DNA of 64,000 nt, from NCBI RefSeq assembly GCF_050279675.1, contig NZ_JBNNUK010000001.1, positions 248,001 to 312,000 of the forward strand. The letters run 5' to 3'. A program made the position numbers and the translations under genes. Below the pieces are notes generated by a model. That model saw nothing but the letters and a program-made list of their open reading frames with translations, had not been told where the DNA came from and searched no databases. The DNA comes from Viridibacillus sp050279675 (GTDB taxonomy: Bacteria; Bacillota; Bacilli; Bacillales_A; Planococcaceae). Positions 1-9,914 of the stretch are shown piece after piece (position 1 is the first letter of the stretch; the number at the start of each line of letters is the position of its first letter).

Positions 1-170
1 AGGCTCTCAAATATATACGAACCATCTCGTTCTCATCTTTCAAGCAAATAATGCTTGTAGGAATTGGCACAGTGTTCATACATGAATCTGTTGCCGAGAC
101 TTCATAGGGCCTGTCCCTCAGTCTCTCTGGATAAGAAAGTGATAATACTATGTAATTGTTGTAAGAATTA
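1..170 (-). promoter_or_regulatory. SAM-I (S-box) riboswitch leader, runs off the left edge
   Basis: Read on the minus strand, positions 139 to about 28 match the S-box aptamer: CTTATCCAGAGAG, then TGAGGGACAGGCCC, then ATGAAGTCTCGGCAAC, then GTGCCAATTCC, closed by AAGATGAG pairing back to the CTTATC side (helix P1). S-boxes bind S-adenosylmethionine and terminate transcription of methionine or cysteine genes when SAM is plentiful. The expression platform begins around 1-30 and is cut by the window edge, so the controlled gene lies to the left and cannot be named. The leader begins just past azlD but has its own promoter. Confidence 0.9.
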
Positions 171-176
171 TATATT

Positions 177-205
177 ACTATATACTTCATTGAAAGAAAA
201 GTCAA
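177..205 (-). promoter_or_regulatory. SigA-type promoter of the S-box leader
   Basis: Minus strand: TTGACT (200-205), 17-bp spacer, TATAGT (177-182). Transcription would start near 170 and run into the SAM riboswitch. The promoter begins within 20 bp of the azlD stop codon. Confidence 0.7.
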
Positions 206-221
206 ATAATTTTGAAAGAAA

Positions 222-530
222 TTAAAAAAACAAATTGTAAATTGATAAAATAGCAATGGCACCAATTACAACGATGATCACATTAGCGGTTGCGAATGCG
301 ATTGTAAAAGCAGTTACAGTTCCAACTAAACCGAACAATATATCGCCTTCTTTAATCAACAATATTGCCGGGAAGATCATTGCGCCTAAGATTGCGTAAG
401 GAATATTTTGTAAAATGCCAGAAATAATAGGGGGTAATTCTTTCCCTTCTAAGAATGTTAACGGAATTGCGCGTGGAATATACGTCACAAGTGCCATACC
501 AATAAGCATCCACCAGTACCAAGAACCCAT
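222..530 (-). CDS. azlD: AzlD-family branched-chain amino acid exporter subunit
   Basis: A 102-residue, almost wholly hydrophobic protein with about four membrane segments and the PRAIPL motif near residue 20 that is usual in the small AzlD subunit. AzlC and AzlD together export branched-chain amino acids or toxic analogues such as 4-azaleucine. The ATG overlaps the azlC stop by one base (TAATG), so the two are probably translationally coupled. Substrate specificity cannot be read from the sequence. Confidence 0.88.
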   Translation of the reverse strand: MGSWYWWMLIGMALVTYIPRAIPLTFLEGKELPPIISGILQNIPYAILGAMIFPAILLIKEGDILFGLVGTVTAFTIAFATANVIIVVIGAIAILSIYNLFF

Positions 531-1237
531 TACACAAAACCTCCTTTACGTTTTGCACGATTTGCATAAACGATTTCAACTGTTATTGAAGAAACCAGAG
601 CAGCAACTAATAATGCCCAGCCAGTTGATAAAATTTGTGTCCAGTAGAAAAAGCAATTAATAACTGCAGCGAGTAAAGCGAGCATAATGACTTTGCGATT
701 GCCTTTCATAGAAGGAACTAACAGGCCGACAAACATGGCATATAGAGCAATCCCCATGGCTACTTGCAAAAAGGCTGGCAAATTTGCACCTATTAAGTGA
801 CCGACTGCTGTGAAAACAACCCAACTCCCATATGCAATGAGCATTACACCGACACCAAATGAAGTAGGTAGCTTTTCTTCTTTTCGTGTTGCAAGTACAG
901 AAAATGATTCATCTGTTACCCAGAAAGCATAGATGGATTTTTTCCATTTTGTTTCGGATTGCATCTTTTCATTTAGTGATGCCGTCATTAAAAGGTGACG
1001 GATATTGACGACAAAAGTATTAAGGACAATCAGTAAAGGATCTGTCCCTGTTGTCAATAAATTTAAAGCTATATACTGTGAAGCCCCAGCGTAAACGAGT
1101 ATGCTCATAGCCGTTGCTTCAATCATTGACAGACCGGTTGTTTTTGCGAGCAAACCAAATGTCAGTGCAATTGGAAAGTAGCCGATCGCAATACTAGAAC
1201 CTGCCTTCATACCAGCTGAAAAGCCGAGTTTTTTCAT
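530..1237 (-). CDS. azlC: AzlC-family branched-chain amino acid exporter, large subunit
   Basis: Integral membrane protein of 235 residues with the AzlC N-terminus (GYFPIALTFGLLAK, then AGASQYIALNLL). It forms the exporter with AzlD, which follows with a 1-base overlap. The start is set at the ATG at 1237 because GGAGGAG lies six bases upstream; a longer frame starting at 1252 would put the start inside that ribosome binding site. It is transcribed divergently from an XRE-cupin gene, the usual arrangement for a local regulator and its transporter target. Confidence 0.9.
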   Translation of the reverse strand: MKKLGFSAGMKAGSSIAIGYFPIALTFGLLAKTTGLSMIEATAMSILVYAGASQYIALNLLTTGTDPLLIVLNTFVVNIRHLLMTASLNEKMQSETKWKKSIYAFWVTDESFSVLATRKEEKLPTSFGVGVMLIAYGSWVVFTAVGHLIGANLPAFLQVAMGIALYAMFVGLLVPSMKGNRKVIMLALLAAVINCFFYWTQILSTGWALLVAALVSSITVEIVYANRAKRKGGFV

Positions 1238-1270
1238 GTGTAGCTCCTCCATTGAAACGTTTAATAAAGT

Positions 1271-1282
1271 ATACAGCTGTAT
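1271..1282. promoter_or_regulatory. Palindromic candidate operator between azlC and the XRE-cupin gene
   Basis: ATACAGCTGTAT is a perfect 12-bp palindrome centred in the 71-bp divergent intergenic region, where an XRE dimer could control both directions. A TATGAT hexamer overlapping it (1280-1285) could be the -10 of the regulator gene. Assignment to the neighbouring regulator is inference. Confidence 0.4.
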
Positions 1283-1308
1283 GATAAAATATACAAGAGG
1301 TGAAATTT

Positions 1309-1863
1309 ATGGAAGAAATAAGCCGTAATTTAGGAAAACAATTGAAGAAAATCCGTCATCAACGCTTGCTTAGCTTAGATGATATGGCTAAATTAACTGA
1401 TGTTAGTAAAGGTCAGTTAGCACAAATGGAAAAAGGAGAATCCAATCCAACTGTGTCGACGATTTGGAAAATTGCTAACGGTTTACGCATTTCTTTTTCA
1501 ACATTATTAAAACCACCGAAGGAGCAATTTTTTAAAATAAATAGTGCAGAGATGCCATTTGTCACGGAGAACGAAGGAAAATATCGAGTATATTCAATTA
1601 TTCCTTATGACCCTGAACGGGGTTGGGAACTCTTTAAAGTAGAAATGGATCCTGGATGTAGTCATAAGAGTGATGCACATACTGATGGGGTAGAAGAAAC
1701 CATAACGGCTATAAAAGGACAAGTAGTTGTCGAAGCTGGTGATATGAGTGAAACCTTAAATGTTGGTGAAACGCTCGTCTTTAAAGGACATCAAATCCAT
1801 CAATATACGAATACAGCAGATGAAATGACTGTCCTGCACTTTATTTTACAATATAAACAGTAA
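1309..1863 (+). CDS. XRE-family regulator with C-terminal cupin domain
   Basis: A 184-residue protein. Residues about 8-65 form a lambda-repressor-like helix-turn-helix (LDDMAKLTDVSKGQLAQMEKG, ending in the NPTVSTIWKIA segment), and residues about 105-180 form a double-stranded beta-helix cupin with DPGCSHKSDAH and GETLVFKGHQIHQY. This class senses a small ligand with the cupin and represses adjacent genes, often amino-acid exporters. The ATG at 1309 follows AGAGGTG at proper distance; a GTG at 1300 lies inside the ribosome binding site. The likely target is azlCD. Ligand unknown. Confidence 0.85.
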   Translation: MEEISRNLGKQLKKIRHQRLLSLDDMAKLTDVSKGQLAQMEKGESNPTVSTIWKIANGLRISFSTLLKPPKEQFFKINSAEMPFVTENEGKYRVYSIIPYDPERGWELFKVEMDPGCSHKSDAHTDGVEETITAIKGQVVVEAGDMSETLNVGETLVFKGHQIHQYTNTADEMTVLHFILQYKQ

Positions 1864-1933
1864 CTTTTAAGTAGCGCTCATTCCTCAATTGGGATACCTA
1901 CAAGACGCTATTTTTTTAGAGAGGGAGAAACAT

Positions 1934-2554
1934 ATGCCTGACTGGTTAACGTTAGAAAATTTTCATGAATTAGCAAAAGAGTATCGATCATTTGGCACGC
2001 TTCTAGGTATATTACTACCATTTGTTGAAGCTTTCTTACCATTTCTCCCACTAGCCGCATTTGTCGTCGCAAATGCCAGTGCATATGGGCTATGGATTGG
2101 TTTTCTACTTTCTTGGGGCGGAGCGGTGTTAGGATCTTATTGTGTATTTTTGATCGTACGAAAATATGGGCAAAGTCGATTATTGAACTACGTGACAAAT
2201 CGTGCTACGGTGAAAAAATTAATTCATTGGGTTGAAATGAATGGGTTTACTCCGTTATTTCTATTGCTATGTTTTCCTTTTACCCCATCAGCGCTCGTTA
2301 ATATTGTTGCAGGCATATCCAATTTAAAGCGCCATCATTATTTGTTTACAGTAATGACTTCAAAACTTGTTATGATTTTCGTTATTAGCTGGATTGGCTC
2401 AGATTTAAGTGCGCTGGTAACAAATCCTATCCGTACTGGTATAATCGTTATATTGATAGGGATTATGTGGTGGGGCGGAAAAATGGTTGAAGGACACTTA
2501 AATGCAAAAGTAGAAGAAGATATGAAAAGAGCTTCCCGAACGGATAAAAAGTGA
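1934..2554 (+). CDS. VTT/TVP38-family (DedA-like) membrane protein
   Basis: A 206-residue membrane protein with the VTT core (ILLPFVEAFLPFLPLAAFVVANA, then the GAVLGSYCVFLIVRKYG segment and FPFTPSALVNIVAGIS). DedA/TVP38 proteins include lipid scramblases and exporters in other organisms; the role here is unknown. The start is the ATG at 1934 behind GAGAGGGAG. It resembles B. subtilis YhjE, which lies in the same neighbourhood as addBA. The C-terminus is charged and cytoplasmic. Confidence 0.82.
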   Translation: MPDWLTLENFHELAKEYRSFGTLLGILLPFVEAFLPFLPLAAFVVANASAYGLWIGFLLSWGGAVLGSYCVFLIVRKYGQSRLLNYVTNRATVKKLIHWVEMNGFTPLFLLLCFPFTPSALVNIVAGISNLKRHHYLFTVMTSKLVMIFVISWIGSDLSALVTNPIRTGIIVILIGIMWWGGKMVEGHLNAKVEEDMKRASRTDKK

Positions 2555-2686
2555 AGCAATTTGCCACTGTTCTATTTTTAATATAAAATAAGAACAAATG
2601 TTCTTTTGCTAAGGGTCTACATATATTTAGCGTTAATAGTAAAATTTGTTAGAGTTTTTATCGTGATTAAAAGAGGGGGAGTTAGA

Positions 2687-5600
2687 ATGTCACTGCGTAT
2701 TGTTTCTGGAAGGTCAGGCTCTGGAAAATCGACGCTTATTCATAATGAAATAGTTGATATTATAAAGGAACAGTCGATAGGGGCACCAATATTCTTGCTT
2801 GTTCCTGACCAAATGTCATTTTCTTCTGAATATGATTTAACACATCGCTACGGTGTATCAGGGCTTATTCGGGCGCAGGTTACGACGTTTAAGCGTTTAG
2901 CGTGGCGCGTTCTGCAAGAAACTGGTGGCATTAGCCGACAAGAGATTAACGGCTTCGGCTACCGAATGCTTATCAAACGTTTATTAGAGGATAATAAAGA
3001 ACAGTTTTCATTGTTTCGTCAAGCAGCTGGAAAACGCGGTTTTACGGATGAGATGGAAACTTTATTAAAGGAATTTAATCGCTATAGTTTGGATAGCAAG
3101 ACATTAGAACTGCTTTTATCAGATTTTGAGGGCATGAATGCACCACAAACATTGCGGGATAAGGCACATGATCTTCAGTTATTATTGTCCGCTTTAGAAG
3201 AGCGATTAGGTACAACATATATTGATAGTGAAGGTTATTTCCCCTTGCTAACAGCACAGCTAAAAGATTCGGAAATTATTCAATCTGCAGATATATATAT
3301 TGATGGATTTACAGCATTCACAACACGAGAATTTGAACTGGTCAAAGAATTATTAAAAGTAGCGCGTCGAGTAACGGTTGTTTTACCTATGGAGTCAGAT
3401 GCTGATGCAGACGATGAGCAAGCACTATTTTATCAATCTGCTCGGACAAGTGTACGCTTAAAAGAATTAGCATTTGAAGAAGGTATTGAAGTAGAGCCCA
3501 CAGTACATTGTCAAACAGTATTCCGTTTTCTAAATAATGATTTGAAATGTATCGAAGAAAAATTTGATTCACATGAAGAAACAACGTATAACTCTTCAGA
3601 TAATTTTGAGATTATTGAAGCAGTCAATCGCCGTGCAGAAGTACATGCGATTGCAAGGAAAATTAGAGAGTTTATGCAAAATGACAAAATTCGTTATCGT
3701 GAGATGGCTATTTTGTATCGTCAAGCAAATGTATATGATCCACTGTTTGCGACAATTTTCCCTCAATACGATATTCCTGTTTTCGTAAGTCAAAAAAAAC
3801 CCATGCTTCATCATCCATTAATTGAACTAAGTCGCTCGGCTCTGGAAGCTATCCAATCTGATTGGAAGTACGAGCCTATTTTCCGTGCAGTAAAAACAGA
3901 TTTGTTTTTCCCGGTAGATGCAGATTTACAAGTTTGGCGGGAGCGCGCAGACCGCTTGGAAAACTTTGTTATCGCACAAGGGATTTATAGTGAGCGCTGG
4001 TTTGATGAGAATCGTTGGCTATATAAAAAATATCGTGGACTTGAATTTTTAACAAAAAATCAAACAGACGAAGAGCGCGCCTTTCAACAAGAAATTGAAG
4101 CAGCTCGAAGTAAAGTAAGAGAACCTTTAAAAGAGTTAGAAAATGAATTAGCTAGTTGTAAAACTGGGCTAGATATCGCAACCGCTCTGTTTAATTTTAT
4201 TGAGAATCTTGAAGTTTATGAAAAACTACAAGCTTTAAAAGATAAAGAAATAGACAAAGGTCAACTGTTAGCTGCAAGTGAACATGAACAAGCGTGGAAC
4301 CAATGGGTAGACGTACTTGATCAGTTCGTCATGATGTTTGGTGAACAAGAAATGACGCTAGAAGAAGCGCTGCACACATTAGAAGAAGGGTTCGATACAT
4401 TAGAATTTTCTCGTATCCCACCGTCATTAGATCAAGTGACCATTGCAACAGCAGATTTGTCTCGTTTAACGAATATGAAAGCAGTTTTCGTAATCGGTAT
4501 GAATGAAGGTGTATATCCACAAAGGATGGATCATGAAGGATTACTTTCGGATGCAGAACGTGAATGGTTTATGCAACTTGGGATGGAGCTGGCACCAACA
4601 TCTAAAATGAGATTGTTAGAAGAATCATTCATTACCTATAGAGCCTTAACCATGGCTTCTGAAAAGCTCGTTGTTTGTTATGCGATTGCAGATGAAGAAA
4701 GTAAAGCATTATTACCATCGCTATATGTGAAGAAGTTACAGCAACTTATTCCCAATGCACCAATTACAAGAGCGTTAATGGATCCAACTGAGGCATTATC
4801 TGAGCTCTCAGATCTCCCTTATATTAATCACCCTAATACGTCTTTAGCCTATTTAATGATGCAACTTAGACAAGTGGAGCATGGAAAAGAGTTATCACCC
4901 GAATGGCGTGCGTTACAGGCGTATTATGAAGAGGATCCTTATTGGTCGGATATTCTAGAGCGTTTAATGCGCCCACTAAAAGTGCTGAATAAAGCAGAAC
5001 AACTTACAACGGATATTACTGATGCATTGTATGGCTCAAATCTAACCTCAAGTGTTTCACGTATTGAGAAGTTTTATGGTTGTCCATTTTCGCATTTTTC
5101 AACTTATGGTTTACGTCTTGAGGAACGTGCGGAGTATCGACTTGAAACACCGACAATCGGAGACTTATTCCATGCAGCGCTAAAATGGATTTCTGAGGAA
5201 ACACATGAGAAGAATATAAAATGGGGTCAGTTAACGCCAGAGCAATGTGCAGATTTAGCAAAAAGAGCAGTGGATAAGATTTCTCCACTTTTGTATCACC
5301 AAATTTTAATGAGTACATCTCGTTATCGCTACATTCAAAGGAAACTGACATTGATCGTACAAAGAACGATGCTTTCTTTAAGTCAACATGCACGTGTATC
5401 AAATTTCAAACCGATTGCTTTAGAAGCTGCATTTGGACCAGGAGAACCCTTACCGCCATTAATGATCAAATTAGATGGAGGTAAGAAAATGCAAATGCGT
5501 GGTCGAATTGACCGAGTAGATGCAACTACAATCAATGATAAACCGTATATTCGCGTTGTAGATTATAAATCTTCTGCGAAAAAGCTAGATTTAAATGATG

Positions 5601-6223
5601 TGTATTATGGTCTATCTTTACAAATGTTAACCTATTTGGATGTAGCTGTTGAGAATTCAGAGGCATGGTTACCGTTACATTCAGAAGCTGGTGGTGTGTT
5701 ATATATACATGTCCACAATCCGATGTTAAAGCCACATGATAATTTAGATGGCGCACAGGCGGAACTGGAACGATTAAAAGAATTCAAGATGAAGGGTCTT
5801 TTATTAGATGATCGAGAGACTTTGATTGATATGGATGAAGCGCTTGAAGAAGGCGGCCATTCACAAGTAGTACCAGTTTATGTGGGGAAGAAGGATGGTA
5901 CCGTTTCACCGAAAATGTCTTCCGTTATCTCGACACAAGATATGGGGCATCTCCGAAATTTTGTACGACACAAGCATCAACAGGCCGGTGAGGGCATTTT
6001 AGCAGGTCATACTGATATAAGTCCATACCGTATGAAAACACGTACGGCTTGCGAGTATTGCTCATTTAAAAGCGTATGTCAATTTGATACAACAGATGCA
6101 AATCAACATTATCGATACTTACAACCAATCGGTAAAAAAGAAGATGTTATTGAGCAAATTCGAAAGGAGACTAAAGCAGATGAAGGAAATTCCTTTGAAG
6201 CCGGCGACAGCAACTTGGACTGA
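2687..6223 (+). CDS. addB: ATP-dependent helicase/deoxyribonuclease subunit B
   Basis: A 1178-residue AddB subunit of the AddAB (RecBCD-equivalent) double-strand-break resection complex. Walker A GRSGSGKS is at residues 8-15. The [4Fe-4S] cluster ligands are C799 (YGCPFSHF) and C1122, C1125, C1131 (CEYCSFKSVC), spaced as in the known AddB iron-staple. The RecB-like nuclease motif VVDYKSS is near residue 960. The start is the ATG at 2687 after AAGAGGGGGAG; upstream in-frame codons lack a ribosome binding site. Its end overlaps addA by 44 bp, so the subunits are probably coupled. Confidence 0.96.
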   Translation: MSLRIVSGRSGSGKSTLIHNEIVDIIKEQSIGAPIFLLVPDQMSFSSEYDLTHRYGVSGLIRAQVTTFKRLAWRVLQETGGISRQEINGFGYRMLIKRLLEDNKEQFSLFRQAAGKRGFTDEMETLLKEFNRYSLDSKTLELLLSDFEGMNAPQTLRDKAHDLQLLLSALEERLGTTYIDSEGYFPLLTAQLKDSEIIQSADIYIDGFTAFTTREFELVKELLKVARRVTVVLPMESDADADDEQALFYQSARTSVRLKELAFEEGIEVEPTVHCQTVFRFLNNDLKCIEEKFDSHEETTYNSSDNFEIIEAVNRRAEVHAIARKIREFMQNDKIRYREMAILYRQANVYDPLFATIFPQYDIPVFVSQKKPMLHHPLIELSRSALEAIQSDWKYEPIFRAVKTDLFFPVDADLQVWRERADRLENFVIAQGIYSERWFDENRWLYKKYRGLEFLTKNQTDEERAFQQEIEAARSKVREPLKELENELASCKTGLDIATALFNFIENLEVYEKLQALKDKEIDKGQLLAASEHEQAWNQWVDVLDQFVMMFGEQEMTLEEALHTLEEGFDTLEFSRIPPSLDQVTIATADLSRLTNMKAVFVIGMNEGVYPQRMDHEGLLSDAEREWFMQLGMELAPTSKMRLLEESFITYRALTMASEKLVVCYAIADEESKALLPSLYVKKLQQLIPNAPITRALMDPTEALSELSDLPYINHPNTSLAYLMMQLRQVEHGKELSPEWRALQAYYEEDPYWSDILERLMRPLKVLNKAEQLTTDITDALYGSNLTSSVSRIEKFYGCPFSHFSTYGLRLEERAEYRLETPTIGDLFHAALKWISEETHEKNIKWGQLTPEQCADLAKRAVDKISPLLYHQILMSTSRYRYIQRKLTLIVQRTMLSLSQHARVSNFKPIALEAAFGPGEPLPPLMIKLDGGKKMQMRGRIDRVDATTINDKPYIRVVDYKSSAKKLDLNDVYYGLSLQMLTYLDVAVENSEAWLPLHSEAGGVLYIHVHNPMLKPHDNLDGAQAELERLKEFKMKGLLLDDRETLIDMDEALEEGGHSQVVPVYVGKKDGTVSPKMSSVISTQDMGHLRNFVRHKHQQAGEGILAGHTDISPYRMKTRTACEYCSFKSVCQFDTTDANQHYRYLQPIGKKEDVIEQIRKETKADEGNSFEAGDSNLD

Positions 6224-9200
6224 TGAGCAGTGGAAAGCAATTTGGACTACTGGACAAGATACTTTAGTTTCAGCAGCAGCGGGCTCAGGAAAAACAGCTG
6301 TATTGATCAATCGTATGATTGAAAAGGTTATCTCATCGGATAATCCAATCGATGTTGATGAGTTGTTAGTCGTAACATTTACCAATGCGTCTGCAGCTGA
6401 AATGCGTCATCGTATGGCAGAAGCGCTTGAAAAAGCTATCACCAATCAGCCAGATTCAAAGCATCTAAGAAGACAATTAAGTTTATTAAATAAAGCACAA
6501 ATTTCTACATTACACTCATTTTGTTTAAATATTGTTCGACAATATGCGTTTCTATTAGACATTGATCCAGGCTTCCGTATTGCAAACGATACTGAAGCTG
6601 CACTTTTAAAAGATGATACGTTGGCAGAAGTACTAGAAGAAGCTTATAACAGTGACCAAGTTGACGATGTATATCGACTAGTTGACAGTTTTACATCTGA
6701 CCGTGATGACCAAGCAATTGAGACATTAATTGAAAAATTATACGATATGTCACGTGTTAATCCAGAGCCGATGAAATGGCTAGAATCATTACCTGATCAA
6801 TATGACCTTGAAGGTATTATATCAATTGATGAGTTGCCAATTAGTAAAATAATAAAGCGTTCGGTTAGCCATGCTATTGAAGCTGCCTATGCGCTTATTA
6901 AAGATATGCGAGAGCTAAGCCTAGCACCAAACGGCCCATCAGCTTATGGTGAAACGGCTGAGAAGGATTTTATTTTATTAACTGAAGCTCGTGCATTTTT
7001 ACATGAACGTTCTTGGGAAGAGGCATATGAATATTTTCATGCTGTTAGCTGGGCGAGAATTTCTACGAAGAAGATGGATTGTGATTTAGAAATAAAAGCT
7101 CTAGCTCAAAACAAACGTAAGCAAGCAAAGGAACTATTTGATGCCGCTAAAAAACAATATTTCACAAGAAGACCAGAACGATTGCTAGAAGAGATTCGTT
7201 TAATGAAACCAATACTCTTAACACTAGTGAAAATTGCTGCAAGTTTCAGTGGAAAATATGCCGCTGCAAAAAATGAAAAAGGTCTTGTAGATTTCTCCGA
7301 CTTAGAACATTTTGCTTTGCAAATTTTAACGGATGAAATTGACGGAGAACTCGTTCCATCAGCTGTAGCACTGAGTTATCGAGAAAAGTTCAATGAAGTA
7401 CTTGTTGATGAATATCAAGATACTAATAGGCTTCAAGAAACCATTTTACAGTTAGTGAAAAGTGGTGGGGAAGCGGATGGCAATATGTTTATGGTTGGTG
7501 ATGTGAAACAATCTATTTACCGATTCAGATTGGCAGAACCGACACTTTTTTTAAACAAATATTTGGCGTTTGAAGAAGAACCAACAAATACAGGTATGAA
7601 AATTGACTTAAATGCAAACTTCAGAAGTCGTCCAGAAGTATTGCACGGTACAAACTATATTTTCTCACAGATTATGGGCGAAGAAGTCGGTGAAATCAAT
7701 TACGACGAAGCTGCAAAATTAAAGCCACAAGCTCCCTATAATGAAAAAGATGCTCCTATTGAATTGACAGTTTTATATACAGATCAAACTGAAGAGGAAG
7801 AGTCTAAAGAAGCTGGTGATGGCGAAGCGGGTGTCAGTTCGGAGTTACAAGCTGAAGAAGAATTAAAAAAATCTCAGCAAGAGGCCCGCTATATTATTGA
7901 GAAAATAAAGCAATTAATGGCTTCTGGACAAATGGTTTATGATACAAAAAAAGGCACTGAACGACCTTTAGAATATCGTGATATTGTCATATTAATGCGC
8001 TCGATGACTTGGTCAGGTGATTTAGCAGAAGAGTTTAAGCTAGCAGGTATCCCGCTATATGCAGAGTTGTCTAAAGGATACTTTGAAGCACTTGAAGTGA
8101 TGATAATGATAAACACATTGAGAATTATTGATAACCCATATCAAGATATTCCATTAGCATCTGTCCTAAGAGCGCCATTTGTTGGATTAACGGAGAATGA
8201 GCTAGCGAAAATTCGTTTAGCTGACCCGAAAGCACCTTTTTATGATGCTTTGAAACAATTTGTACGCATCGAAGGTACGGGTCTAAAATCTAGTACTGCT
8301 GAAAAATTACAACGTTTCTTACTTCACTTTGAAGATTGGCGTGATTTAGCTCGTAGGGGTTCTCTAGCAGACTTAATTTGGCGAGTATATATTGATACGA
8401 ATTATTATGAAATGGTTGGTGCAATGCCTAACGGCAAACAGCGTCAAGCAAATTTACGTGCACTTCATGATCGTGCGTTATCGTATGAAAAAACCTCATT
8501 CCGAGGGCTTTTCCGATTTTTGAGATTCGTAGATCGTATGAGATTACGTGGTGATGATTTAGGAACTGCACGTGCAATTAGTGAAACGGAAAATGTTGTA
8601 CGTTTAATGACAATACACTCATCTAAAGGCTTAGAATTTCCTTATGTTTTTGTAGCCGGATTAGGACGAGAGTTTAACAAAATGGATTTCAATTTACCGT
8701 ATTTATTCGACCAACAATTTGGTTTAGCGGTGAAAATGATTGATCCTGAGAAACGTATTCAATATACCTCCCTACCATTCCTTGCGATGCAGGAGAAAAA
8801 GAAGCTTGAGTTAAAGGCAGAAGAAATGCGCATTCTTTATGTTGCGATGACACGTGCAAAAGAACATCTTTACCTAGTAGGTACAGTGAAAAATTGGGAT
8901 AAGACAAAAGCTGTTTGGGAAGATGCAAAACTATTACCTGCAGGTGAAATGCTACCTGATCATGTTCGTGCTTTAGCAAAAAGCTATTTAGATTGGATTG
9001 GTCCAGCTTTAGCTAGACACCCAAACTATGACCGATGTCTAAATGATTCAACTCAGTTACTTAATAACGAATTATCAAGTTGGAAAGTTCAAGTGATAGG
9101 TGCAGAGCATTTTATAGCTCCATTAGAAATGGCGGAAATAAACGAAGCTGTTGTTGAGGATACGAAAAAATCTACTCTTGTTGATGAGGGTTTATTAACA

Positions 9201-9902
9201 ACTATCAAAAAGCGTTTTGATACAGCATATGCGTACGATAGAGCGATAGCAAAACGATCTAAAACTTCTGTTAGTGAACTAAAACGTCTGCAAAATTTAG
9301 AACAATCCGAGCAACCTGAATTTTTTTGGAATGCACCTAAAAAACAACAGCAAGTGGCAAAAAGACCTAGCTTTTTACAACAACGTTCGTTAACAGCAGC
9401 CGAAATTGGAACAGCTATGCATACGGTAATGCAACATCTACCGCAGCAGGGTTTACATTCAATTGAAGAGGTTGATGTTTTTGTGCAAGGGCTTGTTGAC
9501 CGTCAACTTTTGACGAAGGAAGAGGGGGCAGCTGTATATGCACCTAAAATTGTAGGCTTCTTTGCAACATCTGCAGGTCAGCGCTTTATGAATGCAGTGG
9601 AACTTTATCGAGAAACACCATTTACTTTTAGTATTACTGATGAAGACGGTGACTCACAAATCGTACAAGGGATTGTCGATTGTCTATTTAAAGAAGCAGA
9701 TGGTAATTGGATTTTACTCGACTATAAAACCGACCGAATTAAAGAAACGATGAAAACAGTTGAAGGCTTACAAAAGGAAATGAAAGAACGTTACGATGTA
9801 CAGTTGACGCTATATAAAAAGGCGATAGAAGAGACTTTAAAAATCAACGTTGCAGAAAAATTAATATATGCATTTGACGCACAGCGCTCAATTGAATTAT
9901 AG
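6180..9902 (+). CDS. addA: ATP-dependent helicase/nuclease subunit A
   Basis: A 1240-residue UvrD-like helicase with a C-terminal RecB nuclease domain. Walker A AAAGSGKT is at 32-39, motif II DEYQDT at 410-415, and the nuclease motif DYKTDR begins at 1181. With AddB it unwinds and trims broken ends up to Chi and loads RecA. The start is the ATG at 6180 preceded by AAAGGAG, inside the end of addB. Residues about 540-570 are a very acidic linker (EEEESKEAGDGEAG) probably without structure. The family is close to 1230 residues, so the gene is full length. Confidence 0.97.
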   Translation: MKEIPLKPATATWTDEQWKAIWTTGQDTLVSAAAGSGKTAVLINRMIEKVISSDNPIDVDELLVVTFTNASAAEMRHRMAEALEKAITNQPDSKHLRRQLSLLNKAQISTLHSFCLNIVRQYAFLLDIDPGFRIANDTEAALLKDDTLAEVLEEAYNSDQVDDVYRLVDSFTSDRDDQAIETLIEKLYDMSRVNPEPMKWLESLPDQYDLEGIISIDELPISKIIKRSVSHAIEAAYALIKDMRELSLAPNGPSAYGETAEKDFILLTEARAFLHERSWEEAYEYFHAVSWARISTKKMDCDLEIKALAQNKRKQAKELFDAAKKQYFTRRPERLLEEIRLMKPILLTLVKIAASFSGKYAAAKNEKGLVDFSDLEHFALQILTDEIDGELVPSAVALSYREKFNEVLVDEYQDTNRLQETILQLVKSGGEADGNMFMVGDVKQSIYRFRLAEPTLFLNKYLAFEEEPTNTGMKIDLNANFRSRPEVLHGTNYIFSQIMGEEVGEINYDEAAKLKPQAPYNEKDAPIELTVLYTDQTEEEESKEAGDGEAGVSSELQAEEELKKSQQEARYIIEKIKQLMASGQMVYDTKKGTERPLEYRDIVILMRSMTWSGDLAEEFKLAGIPLYAELSKGYFEALEVMIMINTLRIIDNPYQDIPLASVLRAPFVGLTENELAKIRLADPKAPFYDALKQFVRIEGTGLKSSTAEKLQRFLLHFEDWRDLARRGSLADLIWRVYIDTNYYEMVGAMPNGKQRQANLRALHDRALSYEKTSFRGLFRFLRFVDRMRLRGDDLGTARAISETENVVRLMTIHSSKGLEFPYVFVAGLGREFNKMDFNLPYLFDQQFGLAVKMIDPEKRIQYTSLPFLAMQEKKKLELKAEEMRILYVAMTRAKEHLYLVGTVKNWDKTKAVWEDAKLLPAGEMLPDHVRALAKSYLDWIGPALARHPNYDRCLNDSTQLLNNELSSWKVQVIGAEHFIAPLEMAEINEAVVEDTKKSTLVDEGLLTTIKKRFDTAYAYDRAIAKRSKTSVSELKRLQNLEQSEQPEFFWNAPKKQQQVAKRPSFLQQRSLTAAEIGTAMHTVMQHLPQQGLHSIEEVDVFVQGLVDRQLLTKEEGAAVYAPKIVGFFATSAGQRFMNAVELYRETPFTFSITDEDGDSQIVQGIVDCLFKEADGNWILLDYKTDRIKETMKTVEGLQKEMKERYDVQLTLYKKAIEETLKINVAEKLIYAFDAQRSIEL

Positions 9903-9914
9903 GAGGAAAAGCTT

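Noticed and set aside
352..660. Frames on both strands over azlD and azlC
   Set aside because: Shadows of azlCD in other frames without ribosome binding sites.
1872..1918. Terminator between the XRE-cupin gene and the VTT gene
   Set aside because: Only a 5-bp stem (TAGCG/CGCTA) with a loop of about 30 bases before the T run; too weak to call.
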